DNA of 45,686 nt from Runella sp. (GTDB lineage Bacteria; Bacteroidota; Bacteroidia; Cytophagales; Spirosomataceae), in the NCBI RefSeq assembly GCF_027484545.1, contig NZ_JAIXST010000021.1:1-45686 (forward strand). The letters run 5' to 3'. The notes beneath the pieces are model-generated. The model was not told the DNA's origin and made no database searches. It worked only from the letters and a program-made list of their open reading frames with translations. Each line of letters begins with the position of its first letter. Within the stretch, counting starts at the first letter, position 1. Both the position numbers and the translations under genes were made by a program. Positions 1 through 8,969 of this stretch are shown one piece after another.

Positions 1-136
1 TCGATAAACCTTTTCCATTTGGCGAGTTCAATGCTGAACATATTCGTCAAAAAGGGACGGGTTATCATGCCATACTATTTGATCCAAGCCATATTCGTAA
101 AAGTGGCAAACACACCTTCGGAAAAGGTTATTTTTG

Positions 137-152
137 CGGGGCCGCCCGTGCG
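137..152. repeat. 16-nt GC-rich insert, copy 1
   Basis: CGGGGCCGCCCGTGCG interrupts the transposase between the T and GG of a TGG codon; 136-151 is an equally good register. Its reverse complement matches the insert at 841-856 at 15 of 16 positions. Its base composition is far more GC-rich than the surrounding gene. Deleting exactly 16 nt restores the reading frame. Confidence 0.75.
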
Positions 153-840
153 GTCAGGCTGTGATAATGACACCAAAGCTGGATTGGAAATAGGTGGTAT
201 TGCCCTAGGCGATGTAATCAACCACACTGCCTTTCATTACGAGGCCATTCAAACACCTAATCAAGAAAAACTTAAAGAACAAAACACCAATTTACTGCAA
301 CACTATGCCCATTTATTGATAGAGCGAAAAGACGAGTTAGCCGCTTTTTCGTCGCTTTTGGCGGTTGATTGTTATTTCTCCAAACGTTCATTCGTTGATA
401 ATATCCTTGAAAAAACAGACTTTAATATCATTTCTCGACTTAGAGATGATGCCGTTCTTTACTATTTATATACTGGTCAAGCCACAGGCAAGAGAGGTCG
501 CCCGCAGCTCTATGATGGGAAAATAAATGTAAGGAATCCTGCTCTTAATCATCTGAATATTGCTTACCAAGACAACCAAATCAGAATCTTTTCGGGGATA
601 GTTTACGTCAAATCATTACAACGAAAAGTCAAGATTGCTATCGTTCACTATTTTGATGCTAATAAGACGCAAGCCAAGGCTGTCAAAACCTATTTTTGTA
701 CCGATAGCAATCTCTCCGCTTGGCATATCGTAAAAATTTACAAGCTAAGATTTCAAATAGAGTTCCTGTATCGAGACGCTAATCAATTCACAGGCTTAGA
801 ACAATGTCAGGCACGTACTGAGCAAAAACTTCATTTTCAC

Positions 841-856
841 CGCGCGGGCGGCCCCG
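841..856. repeat. 16-nt GC-rich insert, copy 2 (inverted relative to copy 1)
   Basis: CGCGCGGGCGGCCCCG lies between CAC and TTTAAC of the same transposase and shifts the frame to an immediate stop. Deleting exactly these 16 nt joins the two reading frames as HFHFNMA. Confidence 0.75.
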
Positions 857-1096
857 TTTAACATGGCCTTAACCACAGTTTCTATTGCCAAGTCGGCTCA
901 CTATTTGAATCTGCCCATTGAACAAAGAGAGGCATTCTCAATGTCTGATGTGAAGACCATTTATCACAACAAATTATTACTGGATAGATTTTTTGACGTG
1001 TTTGGTATTGACCATGACAAGCATAAAAATAATCCCAAAGTCAAAGAACTATATCATTTCGGCACTATTGCCGCTTAAAGCATTACAAACTATTGA

Positions 1097-3640
1097 TTAT
1101 TGTTTCACCACCTTAAAAACACGCCACGTACCGTCTTCCTTTTGCAGTTTTAAAAAATAAATACCTGGATTAAGATTGAGAAGTCTCAGATTCAATGAAA
1201 GAAGCAAATCTGTTTTGAAAATTACCCGTTCACTGAGAGGGATTGTTTGCCCGGTGAGTGTTACCAATTGAATTTGAGGATAGACAGTAGCGGCAGGAAG
1301 TTTAACATTTAAAAAATCTCCCACGGGATTGGGATAAACCGCCCAATCGTCTATCGGAACAGGTTTCTTTGTAGTCGGGTCGGTAGGTATGATTTCAAAT
1401 TTGTACGTAGTGGAAGCAATCAGTTCTTTCCTGAAATAAGCAGTACCCTTCAGAAAATACGTACCCGCCACTGTAGGAAACCCGCCATCGCCGTCAAAGA
1501 GTGAAAAAGGCGAACGGCTGGTTTGAGTTGTCTGAAAATTCGGCCCTGAAAGTTCTAAATCGAAGGCATCAAAAACCGCATCACAGGAAGCATATACATT
1601 CAGTAATGACGGAAGCTCTGCTCCCAACAAAACGTCATTTTTTTGTAATCGTTTGAGCAAAAAACGCTGCCCCGGCTTACCAGCCTGTATCAAATCAAAC
1701 AGCACCGTAGGGTAATTGATGGTAATTTTAAAAACTGTCTGAACGACTGCCTCTTCATCATCGTACGCCTTGACCGTAATCAGGTATTCTCCAACGGCAT
1801 CGGCCAATCCTCTGATTTCGCCACGGCGATATTGCGCCCACGAAGGCAATCCGGTTACTTCAATACGACTGATAAATCCGTCGGCGTCAAAAAAAGTACT
1901 GTCCGAAATGGGCAGAATAAGCGGTTGTTTATACAACCCAACGGCATTTGGGATTTGCTTTCGAACGGTGGGAGACCGATTAGACTTCCCTACATTGTCC
2001 ACAATAATGGTAAACGACGTTTCTACCGAAGCAGCATCGTCATCCGTGGCGCGAAGCGTCATATTGAAAATACCCGTGCGAGGAGGTATTCCCGAAAAAG
2101 TAGTATTCGTAAATTTCAACCAATCGGGAAGCCCCCGTATTTCAACCGTATTGATGGCACCGTCTGAATCAATAAATACTTCGGGACTGAGGTGGTAGGA
2201 AAAATTACTGTTGACTCGGATGGTTTTGGTGGGAAGTGCATTTTTAACAAACGGTGCGCGATTAATAGACCCTTGCAAAGAATCGGCCAACAAATCTTCT
2301 ACCATCTTTATGTCGACCGGTTGACGGTTGGATTCAGGCCCAGCACGATTGGCCCATTCGCCATAGACACCACCGCTGAAATACCCAAATTCCAACACCC
2401 GTGACAGACTGTAATTCATGGAAGCTTTTGTATTCACCTCCGTATAAGGTGTTTTCAGCCACTTCGTAACTGAGTTTTGAAGAATAGGGCGCATTACCTC
2501 CAATACCGCAGGTGTCCCAATCACGATGCTTATCCAACGGGCACCGTGTACAAAATTCTCATCAATTTGCTGAATAATATCTTCTGTTTTGTACTTAGTA
2601 TCTGGAAATACCTCATTCAGCACCCATTGCCCCGGAAATACGTTGCTTCGTAAAATATCAATTGAAAAACGATTGTCATACAAGACATCATCGTTGATTT
2701 TCACTCCGTCCGTCGTACGGTTAAGGTCACGAAAGGCGAGGCTTCCCGAAATATTACTGAGTTGGTCAAAGACAGAACCAAAATCAGTGATAACCCGATA
2801 GGTGCTGTTTACCTCTTTGATGGTTTGGGTAGTTTGCTCAATAAATTGCCTGAGCATCGCGTGTCTGAAGACGTACCAATCCTTTCCTGATTCTCCCCAG
2901 AATACCTGCTCTCGATTGACGAGCGAAGTAGGTGGCATGACCGCGTCAAAACTTGTATATTCCGTTCCCCAAAATACGTTGAGACGGGCAATTTTTTTGT
3001 ATTTCCGACTCAACCAAATCCGAAACTCCTGCTGCATCACGGGAGCGTAATCATAGACAGTTCCATAAACGGAACCCGCGGGAGCATTTTCAAAAAAGTA
3101 GCCTATTTCCTGCGTAGGTGTCGTACAAACCGATACCCACGAAATGACTCCCTGTTGTTGAAGGTTATTATAGCGTTGGCAAACTTCTTTCACAAAAGCC
3201 CTCACTTTTTCAACGGATGGCCGATGTGCATAGCTAAAAAATGTACTGCTGTACCCAGCTGCCAAGGCACGTCCCTGTTGGTCGCGTTGGCGGTCTTCCG
3301 CATTCCAAAAGCCTTGGGTACGCCCTTCGTTGCGGGCTACATAGATACGCAAGGCGATTTTCGCACCTAATTTTTGGGCAAGAGCGATTTGGTTGTCGTA
3401 TTTACGCCAATCGGGTGTAGAAGTAGCGTTTGTATAGACTTGGTCCCAATGAATGGTAAGATGAACGGCATTACATCCTGCCTTAACTCCGCCCTCAAGC
3501 AAGTCTAAGTCAGCATCCAAGCTGCGATCCAGATTTAAAAGCAAAATGGCCAAATACCGTTGCTGGTCGTTGGCCATTGCAATTGGAGAAAATAAAATAG
3601 AAGCAATCCACAAGCTCCACAAACACCACCGCTGCCTCAT
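1097..3640 (-). CDS. Secreted GH42-like glycosidase with two cadherin-like domains and a T9SS type A sorting tail
   Basis: 847 aa starting at ATG 3640. Residues 1-23 are a signal peptide (...SPIAMA). Residues of about 24-430 resemble the TIM-barrel catalytic part of GH42/beta-galactosidase-type enzymes. E178 in TPTQEIGY is a candidate acid/base, and the E of WVLNEVFPD is a candidate nucleophile (both are inference). Two dystroglycan/cadherin-like Ig domains follow, at roughly 460-545 (PDWLKF..., SGIPPRTG) and 555-650 (PSWAQY..., RGLADAVGEY). A further beta-rich segment precedes the C-terminal Por secretion tail (WAVYPNPVGDFLNVKLP ... PGIYFLKLQ). It is expected to be exported across the outer membrane by the T9SS and anchored or released there. 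The true substrate cannot be read from the sequence. An IS element ends just beyond its stop codon. Confidence 0.75.
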   Translation of the reverse strand: MRQRWCLWSLWIASILFSPIAMANDQQRYLAILLLNLDRSLDADLDLLEGGVKAGCNAVHLTIHWDQVYTNATSTPDWRKYDNQIALAQKLGAKIALRIYVARNEGRTQGFWNAEDRQRDQQGRALAAGYSSTFFSYAHRPSVEKVRAFVKEVCQRYNNLQQQGVISWVSVCTTPTQEIGYFFENAPAGSVYGTVYDYAPVMQQEFRIWLSRKYKKIARLNVFWGTEYTSFDAVMPPTSLVNREQVFWGESGKDWYVFRHAMLRQFIEQTTQTIKEVNSTYRVITDFGSVFDQLSNISGSLAFRDLNRTTDGVKINDDVLYDNRFSIDILRSNVFPGQWVLNEVFPDTKYKTEDIIQQIDENFVHGARWISIVIGTPAVLEVMRPILQNSVTKWLKTPYTEVNTKASMNYSLSRVLEFGYFSGGVYGEWANRAGPESNRQPVDIKMVEDLLADSLQGSINRAPFVKNALPTKTIRVNSNFSYHLSPEVFIDSDGAINTVEIRGLPDWLKFTNTTFSGIPPRTGIFNMTLRATDDDAASVETSFTIIVDNVGKSNRSPTVRKQIPNAVGLYKQPLILPISDSTFFDADGFISRIEVTGLPSWAQYRRGEIRGLADAVGEYLITVKAYDDEEAVVQTVFKITINYPTVLFDLIQAGKPGQRFLLKRLQKNDVLLGAELPSLLNVYASCDAVFDAFDLELSGPNFQTTQTSRSPFSLFDGDGGFPTVAGTYFLKGTAYFRKELIASTTYKFEIIPTDPTTKKPVPIDDWAVYPNPVGDFLNVKLPAATVYPQIQLVTLTGQTIPLSERVIFKTDLLLSLNLRLLNLNPGIYFLKLQKEDGTWRVFKVVKQ

Positions 3641-3662
3641 CGTTTTCCGTTTAAAAGGCTGA

Positions 3663-4166
3663 TTACAGCGCTTTTTTACCCGTCATCTTGAAAGTGTAAA
3701 CGTAAGCGCGCCCCAATGAATCTTTTTCATTGGAAACCTCTTCAAAAGTAATGGCGTTTTTTCCAATTGTACCAATTTTCACACCCGTATCCAGCATATC
3801 AAACTCGCCAGGAGACGCATCAATTTTCTTTAATTCAATGCTGTTAAAAGCATCCGTAGTTTTCTGAGGAGCTTTGCCGGCAGCTGTATATTTTACAGTT
3901 TGTACAAAGGAGATAGTTACAATATTAGAGGCTGATTTTGCCACATCCAAAACGGCACTTAATTCATACCCCGTTCCTTTGATAGGCAAGGCTGTCGTGT
4001 AGGATTGTTCTGTAGTAGCCGTTGCGTATTTATAAGATTCTACAATTTTGTCCACTGTATAACTACCAATTACCTGTTCAGCAGGTTCAGGTTCCGGTTC
4101 AGCTTTAGAACATCCACCCAAAAGGGCTACCGCAAGAAATAAAGAGGCATAAATGTACTTTTTCAT
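3663..4166 (-). CDS. Small putative lipoprotein
   Basis: 167 aa from ATG 4166. It has a type II signal with lipobox LLGGC at residues 15-19, followed by a Glu/Pro-rich linker (SKAEPEPEPAEQ) typical of surface or periplasmic lipoproteins. The remaining part, about 130 residues, is beta-rich (GSYTVDKIVESYKY..., GKNAITFEEVSNEKDSLGRAYVYTFKMTG) and resembles small lipocalin-like Bacteroidota lipoproteins, but I do not recognise a family. It lies 22 bp upstream of the glycosidase on the same strand and may be co-transcribed with it. Confidence 0.7.
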   Translation of the reverse strand: MKKYIYASLFLAVALLGGCSKAEPEPEPAEQVIGSYTVDKIVESYKYATATTEQSYTTALPIKGTGYELSAVLDVAKSASNIVTISFVQTVKYTAAGKAPQKTTDAFNSIELKKIDASPGEFDMLDTGVKIGTIGKNAITFEEVSNEKDSLGRAYVYTFKMTGKKAL

Positions 4167-4369
4167 GGTGATTTCTAAGTTAAAAGTGGCGTTTTTAGCT
4201 TCTATTGAAACTTTTGTTAGTTTATCCCTTAAAAAGGGGGAGTTATAAATTCTATTTTAAATGTACTGTTAAAACTTTAGCAAAGTATCAAAACTTTGTA
4301 ATATTTGCAAATGCTACCACTTTTCTTTACGATTTGTCAGCTCAGGTACACTCTCAGTGATTAGAAAAA

Positions 4370-4984
4370 TCAAGACTGCCAATAATCGTACTGTGCATAA
4401 CGTGCAGCTTCATTGGCAACCTCTTTTCCCAACAATTTACTAACCACGTAGTACGACATGTCAATTCCTGCCGAAACACCGGCCGATAAAATCACTTTTC
4501 CATTGTCTACATAGCGAACATTTTCCACTACCTCAATGGCAGGAGAAATAGCCCTTAACGAATCCAGTGCTTTAAAATGGGTAGTTGCCTGTAAACCCTC
4601 TAAGAGCCCGGCTTGTCCCAAAATGAGTGCACCTGTACAGACCGAAAGCACCAACTCAGCCTGTAAACTTTGCTTCTGCACCCATTCCAACACCACCGGA
4701 TTATGCATCTCTCGTCGGCTGCCAAAAGGGGTACCGTCGGCCGTAATACCCCCACCACCCGGTATCAGAAAAATATCAGGCACGGGGCAATTGTCCAACA
4801 AAAAATCAGGAAGTACGGTCAATCCATTTCGGGCTACCACGGGCGATTTTTCGGCTACGGTATACACATTAAACGGTTTTTCGGGGAAAGTGCGAAGTCC
4901 TGTCACACTAAAAACTTCGTAAGGACCCGCGAAGTCGAGTACCTCAACTTCATCAAATAGAAAAATGGCTATGTTGCGAGACAT
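4370..4984 (-). CDS. DJ-1/PfpI family protein (isonitrile hydratase-like)
   Basis: 204 aa from ATG 4984 (MSRNIAIFLF). An upstream in-frame TTG at 4999 is less likely to be used. The flavodoxin-like GATase1 fold shows an acidic residue early (DEVEVLDFAGPYEVF), a glycine-rich turn (LIPGGGG) and the nucleophile elbow SVCTGA with Cys116, followed by H136. Cys-Thr at the elbow, with an acidic residue in the DEVE segment, is the pattern of the InhA/isonitrile hydratase-type branch rather than the PfpI protease branch. There is no C-terminal AraC DNA-binding domain, so it is a stand-alone enzyme. Its substrate is unknown. It is followed by the EamA transporter, across a short repeat-rich spacer. Confidence 0.75.
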   Translation of the reverse strand: MSRNIAIFLFDEVEVLDFAGPYEVFSVTGLRTFPEKPFNVYTVAEKSPVVARNGLTVLPDFLLDNCPVPDIFLIPGGGGITADGTPFGSRREMHNPVVLEWVQKQSLQAELVLSVCTGALILGQAGLLEGLQATTHFKALDSLRAISPAIEVVENVRYVDNGKVILSAGVSAGIDMSYYVVSKLLGKEVANEAARYAQYDYWQS

Positions 4985-5068
4985 GGGGAAAAGGGTCAAA
5001 GTGTAAAGTGTAGGGGTTAAAGTGTAAAGGTAAAAACCGTAAACTGATTGGGTGCTCCGTGTGAATTG

Positions 5069-5089
5069 TTTACTGTTTACTGTTTACTG
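5069..5089. repeat. Tandem 7-mer TTTACTG x3
   Basis: Three perfect tandem copies of TTTACTG follow a partial copy and overlap the stop codon of the EamA gene, so the transporter's last residues (TVNSKQ) are written by the repeat. The same spacer carries repeated AGTGTAAA units at about 4999-5030. It may be a decayed dispersed repeat; no function is evident. Confidence 0.6.
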
Positions 5090-5981
5090 TTCTTTTCCTG
5101 CCTATTGTTATTAAAACTACGCCTACTAAAACAACGAAAGAGGCAAGTAAAGAGCGGCTGCTAAGTTTTTCGTTGACAAAAATCCAACCCAAAATGACGG
5201 CTATCACGGGGTTTATGTACGCATAAGTAGCCGTGAGGGTAGGCGGCGCATGATGCAGCAACCACACGTAGGCCGAATAACCCACAAAAGACCCCATAAT
5301 GATTAAATAAGCAAGAGCTGCCAGCGTTTTGTCGTCTATTCTTGACAAAGCTTCCACTCCGGTTGGTTCCAGTAACAAACTCAAGATGAGCGAAAACACA
5401 CCGCCTCCCAACATCTGAATAGCCGTGGTTTGCATTCGGGGCGGCATTTCCAAATAAGGGGATTGCAACGAGCCCCAAGCCCAGGTAATAGAGCCGATAA
5501 AGACCAGAAACGCGGGGAACAAAGGTATTTCCCGGTTACTTAATTGGCCCGAAGGATTCAGCAATATGTACATTCCAACCAACCCTAACGCAAGTCCCAC
5601 GACTGTAATCCAGGAAGGTTTTTGTTTGGCAAAAAAGTAGTAATCCAAGCCAACCATCCAACCCGGAAGTGTCGCTACCAGCAACGCCACCAAGCCCGAC
5701 GGCATAAAACCAATCGCATACGCTACGGCACAATTGCCTACACCACTCAACAACAATCCTATCCAAGCCGCTGAAAGCCATTGCTTTAACGGGGGGATTT
5801 TATAGCCTCGAATTAAGGTAAACAGAAAAAAGACAACACCCCCCACTAAAAATCGAATGGCATTGGTCATCAAAGGGGGCAGGACTTCAATCGCATAACG
5901 AACCCCTAAAAAAGTAGAACCCCAAATGACGTATACTAAAAATAGATTGACCCAAAGTTTAACAGACGAAGGTTGTTGCAT
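5070..5981 (-). CDS. EamA-family (DMT) membrane transporter
   Basis: 303 aa from ATG 5981. It has two EamA repeats with about ten hydrophobic helices, starting LWVNLFLVYVIWGSTFLGVRYA, the typical first-helix motif of the YedA/RhaT-like drug/metabolite transporters. The second repeat begins near residue 155 (FPAFLVFIGSITWAWGS). The length is normal for the family. The end of the gene has read into a tandem repeat, which may have replaced a few terminal residues. The substrate is not predictable. It is an inner-membrane protein. Confidence 0.8.
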   Translation of the reverse strand: MQQPSSVKLWVNLFLVYVIWGSTFLGVRYAIEVLPPLMTNAIRFLVGGVVFFLFTLIRGYKIPPLKQWLSAAWIGLLLSGVGNCAVAYAIGFMPSGLVALLVATLPGWMVGLDYYFFAKQKPSWITVVGLALGLVGMYILLNPSGQLSNREIPLFPAFLVFIGSITWAWGSLQSPYLEMPPRMQTTAIQMLGGGVFSLILSLLLEPTGVEALSRIDDKTLAALAYLIIMGSFVGYSAYVWLLHHAPPTLTATYAYINPVIAVILGWIFVNEKLSSRSLLASFVVLVGVVLITIGRKRTVNSKQ

Positions 5982-6088
5982 GCCGCGAAGGGACTTATGA
6001 AAATAGTTAATCAGCTATTCAATTCTACGTTACCGATTGCAAAACAGTTCCATAACACCGTAGGATTAAACACTGTCAACTCTAAAAA

Positions 6089-6856
6089 TCACCCACACTG
6101 TTTTATCCCAATCACCGCCAACATTCGCCCCGTTTGGCCTTTTTCGAGGCGATAGGAGAAATAGTCTTCGTTATGGGTAACCGTTGAATAAGGTGAAATT
6201 TCGATTTGAGAGGCAGGAATTCCAAAAGCTGCTAATTGAGCAGCGTTAGCCCGTTTTAAGTCTATCAGATACTTCCCAAGGGCGGAATCAAAGCGCTTAA
6301 ATTCACCGTCAAATTGTTCGGCTACCTCCTCTCCTACTTCAAACGAACACTCGTCTATGCATGTACCCACGTAAGCATAACAATCAGCAGGCTTTGTGCT
6401 ATACGTTAATTGCATGGTTTGCAGGGTTTTCAATACAATTTGGGCTACCGTCCCGCGCCAACCGGCGTGTACGGCTCCTACCGCATTGTTCAGAGCATCA
6501 TAAATCAAAATGGGTGTACAATCGGCTACCGTTACTCCTACGAAAACGTTGGGTTGATTGGTTATAAGCGCATCATACCCCTCGGCACGTCCTGCCTCCG
6601 TAACTACCTGAATTTTATCCCCGTGCACTTGATACGACGACGCAAATTGGGTCTCTGAAATGCCTAATTTTTCAAAAAAGATACGACGATTTTCAGTCAC
6701 ATTTTTACTGTCATCATTGGTGTTGATTCCTAAATTCAGGGAAGAAAAGGGAATTTCGCTCACCCCTCCATGACGCGTACTTTCACCTGCGATAAGGTTA
6801 GAGAACTGAGTAAAAATAGGCGGAATATAAAAACTTAATTTATTGATTTCCTGCAT
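6089..6856 (-). CDS. pgeF: PgeF/YfiH (LACC1) family protein
   Basis: 255 aa from ATG 6856. The family's metal-binding residues are visible: H78 (SYQVHGD), C113 (VADCTPIL) and H130 (AVHAGWRGT). Members act as purine nucleoside phosphorylase/adenosine deaminase-type enzymes, and as a peptidoglycan-editing factor in E. coli (family knowledge; older databases call them polyphenol oxidases). The start overlaps the 3' end of the upstream Fic gene by 17 nt, which suggests one transcript. The length is normal. Confidence 0.85.
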   Translation of the reverse strand: MQEINKLSFYIPPIFTQFSNLIAGESTRHGGVSEIPFSSLNLGINTNDDSKNVTENRRIFFEKLGISETQFASSYQVHGDKIQVVTEAGRAEGYDALITNQPNVFVGVTVADCTPILIYDALNNAVGAVHAGWRGTVAQIVLKTLQTMQLTYSTKPADCYAYVGTCIDECSFEVGEEVAEQFDGEFKRFDSALGKYLIDLKRANAAQLAAFGIPASQIEISPYSTVTHNEDYFSYRLEKGQTGRMLAVIGIKQCG

Positions 6857-8183
6857 TTTGCTGAATCTCGTTGATTTTCGATTCGATAAATTCTTTGTGC
6901 TTTCTCAGCTCTTTCCTGACTATTAATTTTATCTCCGAATCTGTAAGTTGTTCGCTATATGGCTTTTCCAACTCATCATTAACACAATATGATTTGCTTT
7001 TAAAATCTATTTGTATGTTAGAATTGTAATTAAAGTTTCCATTTGCAAACTGGATTGGATTTGAAGTACTAAATTGTGAATGTAACGCAATAGAGTCTGT
7101 AAACTCTGTAATTTTTTCTTCAAGGATCTGTTCAAATGTATTATCAGGCGGAGGATAATAGAAAATTGCAGAATTTCTATTTACGTAAATATTATTAAGG
7201 AAATAAGGATAAAACCGCAAAAATGATTTTGAACCATCTATTATTTCATCAAACAATCTTTTCAAAGAACCATTACAAAGATTGAGAATAGCCTCCTTAC
7301 TTTTAACTCCTTCATTGGTTTGATTAACAGCATTTTTCAGTCTTTGCTCCAACAACGCCAGTTCTTTATCTAAATCATCAGGGTCTTCGATGCTTTCTCC
7401 TTTTGCTCCTCGAATCATAATATCAAGCGAACGAATCTCATTTTGAGCAATATACTCAACGAAGGGCTCAAATAAACCGGCATCCGCTTGTTGTAAAGCC
7501 GAATAATAAGCTGCTTTATCTTCTGTCTTTATAATAACGGGAGGAAATCCGTATTGAATCAGAATCAAATTCATTAAAATACGGGCAAGTCGGCCATTGC
7601 CGTCATCAAAAGGATGTATCCGAATGAATCTGTAATGAAATTCAGCTGCTAATAGGACAGGACTCAAATCTGATTCGTTTTGCTTAGTCCTAAACCATTC
7701 AATCAAATCATGCATCTTTGCCGGCGTTTCCTCCGGAGTGGCAAAACGGAAAATCTCCCCGGTTTTAGTTAACACATGGTTAGGAGTGCTTTTATATTGA
7801 CCAACTTGAATTTGCTTTTTTGTGGGTTGCCCGTCGGGTGTAATAGCACTGACTTCATACGATTCTTTCAACAAAAGGGTATGAAGTTGGCGAATAAAAG
7901 CCTCATTCATTGGAAAATCCTGATGAACTAACTCTTCTATCCATATAACGGCTTCATTGTGACCCGTTATTTCAATATGATCTTTCAAAGGTTTGCCCTG
8001 AGCAGTAATACCAAATAAAATCAGCGCTTTGGTTTCTCCATAAGAAAGACTATTCCCTTCGATTTTATTAGAATGATAATTCCAATCCAGTCGAAATTTC
8101 TGCATGACAATTGCCTCCTGTTCTTTATTGAGTGGACGCAGTTCATCCAATTTCAATTCAGCAACTTGTCTTAATGCTTCCAT
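6840..8183 (-). CDS. Class II Fic-domain protein with an unusual C-terminal region
   Basis: 447 aa from ATG 8183 (a TTG lies two codons upstream). The Fic active-site motif HPFDDGNGRLAR begins at H190. An N-terminal inhibitory helix carries S38-NKIEG (S/TxxxE/G), which makes it a class II, self-inhibited Fic enzyme, expected to AMPylate target proteins. The flap region is QVGQYKSTPN. About 200 residues follow the Fic core. They are polar and rich in Asn, Phe and Tyr (FYPYFLNNIYVNRNSAIFYYPPP), end in a charged helix, and match no domain I know. It overlaps pgeF by 17 nt. The coding sequence looks more AT-rich than its neighbours, which hints at acquisition (inference). Confidence 0.85.
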   Translation of the reverse strand: MEALRQVAELKLDELRPLNKEQEAIVMQKFRLDWNYHSNKIEGNSLSYGETKALILFGITAQGKPLKDHIEITGHNEAVIWIEELVHQDFPMNEAFIRQLHTLLLKESYEVSAITPDGQPTKKQIQVGQYKSTPNHVLTKTGEIFRFATPEETPAKMHDLIEWFRTKQNESDLSPVLLAAEFHYRFIRIHPFDDGNGRLARILMNLILIQYGFPPVIIKTEDKAAYYSALQQADAGLFEPFVEYIAQNEIRSLDIMIRGAKGESIEDPDDLDKELALLEQRLKNAVNQTNEGVKSKEAILNLCNGSLKRLFDEIIDGSKSFLRFYPYFLNNIYVNRNSAIFYYPPPDNTFEQILEEKITEFTDSIALHSQFSTSNPIQFANGNFNYNSNIQIDFKSKSYCVNDELEKPYSEQLTDSEIKLIVRKELRKHKEFIESKINEIQQNAGNQ

Positions 8184-8222
8184 AACCAATTATTAGGCAA
8201 ACTCTTACTGCATTGCTTTTAC

Positions 8223-8864
8223 TCAAACTCCCCAACTCCCTGGATCTTCACGCCATTGGGCGAGTGTAGTCAATTGATCTTCGCTGATATAGTCCAGTTT
8301 AAGGGCTTCAATAATCATGCATTGGTAATCGCTCAAATACACTAATTCTACGTTTTTTTGCTTGAAATTTTCATCGGCCAAATGAAAACCGTAGGTGAAA
8401 ATAGCGACCATTCCCAGCACATTCGCTCCCATGTCACGAAGTACATCCACGACTTTGAGCGAGCTACCGCCCGTCGAAATCAAGTCTTCAATGACCACGA
8501 CTTTTTGTCCTGGCAAAATACGTCCTTCAATTTGATTTCCCATCCCATGTTTTTTGGGTTCCGGACGCACGTAAGCATAAGGTAAATCCAATAGGTCTGC
8601 TACCAAAGCGCCTTGGGCAATGCCTGCCGTAGCTACCCCCGCGATAATCTCCGCTGCCGGAAATTTATCCCTGATGGCGTCAGCAAGCGCTTTTTTGATA
8701 TACGTACGAACTTCAGGATACGAAAGCGAGAGGCGATTGTCGCAATAAATGGGCGATTTCCAGCCAGAACTCCACTGAAAGGGTTGCTCGGGGCGAAGAC
8801 GAATGGCTTCGATATTGAGGAGGTGCGCCGCTACTTGGCGCGATACTTCCGAATGATTTTGCAT
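8223..8864 (-). CDS. pyrE: Orotate phosphoribosyltransferase
   Basis: 213 aa from ATG 8864 (MQNHSEVSRQVAAHLL). An upstream in-frame ATG at 8879 would add five hydrophobic residues and is less typical. The PRPP-binding loop is VVVIEDLISTGGSS, the orotate-site segment is FQWSSGWKSPIYCDNR, and the KKHG motif lies in PEPKKHGMGN. It catalyses orotate plus PRPP to OMP in de novo pyrimidine synthesis. No other pyr genes are nearby. A hairpin separates it from the upstream Usp gene, so it is probably transcribed from its own promoter. Confidence 0.93.
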   Translation of the reverse strand: MQNHSEVSRQVAAHLLNIEAIRLRPEQPFQWSSGWKSPIYCDNRLSLSYPEVRTYIKKALADAIRDKFPAAEIIAGVATAGIAQGALVADLLDLPYAYVRPEPKKHGMGNQIEGRILPGQKVVVIEDLISTGGSSLKVVDVLRDMGANVLGMVAIFTYGFHLADENFKQKNVELVYLSDYQCMIIEALKLDYISEDQLTTLAQWREDPGSWGV

Positions 8865-8904
8865 GAAAAATGAAAGCATTGATTTGTGCTACAAAACTAC
8901 ACAG

Positions 8905-8940
8905 AAAAAAAGAATGGCACGCTTAGCGCACCATTCTTTT
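8905..8940 (-). terminator. Rho-independent terminator after the Usp gene
   Basis: AAAAGAATGG (8908-8917) pairs with CCATTCTTTT (8931-8940). There is an inner CGC/GCG pairing around a TTA loop and an A-run at 8905-8910 that becomes a U-tract in minus-strand RNA. It lies just downstream of the Usp stop codon and upstream of pyrE. Confidence 0.7.
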
Positions 8941-8969
8941 CCGATTTGTACAATCAATACGCCTCCAAA

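Larger units (their letters stand above)
1..1078 (+). pseudogene. IS4-type DDE transposase, 5'-truncated by the window edge and doubly frameshifted
   Basis: The window opens inside a transposase gene. Codons run in one frame from position 3 to 136 (reading ...LFDPSHIRKSGKHTF), in a second frame from about 154 to 840, and in a third from 857 to the TAA at 1076-1078. Each frame change coincides with a 16-nt GC-rich insert (137-152 and 841-856). Removing both restores one continuous protein through YFWSGC and then HFHFNMALTTV. The likely DDE residues are the D of LFDPS, the D of LAVDCYF and the E of YKLRFQIEF, which is a Y-x2-R-x3-E arrangement typical of IS4-like enzymes. As it stands it should be inactive. 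Only 18 bp separate its stop from the next gene's stop codon, so the right end of the element must lie there. Family placement is by recollection of motifs; the pseudogene call is seen directly. Confidence 0.85.

Noticed and set aside
1770-2404. Several plus-strand frames in the glycosidase
   Set aside because: Shadows of the minus-strand gene, which has a full domain order and a sorting tail.
5000-5089. CRISPR-like array of short repeats
   Set aside because: Units are 7-8 nt with no spacers; only simple tandem repeats.
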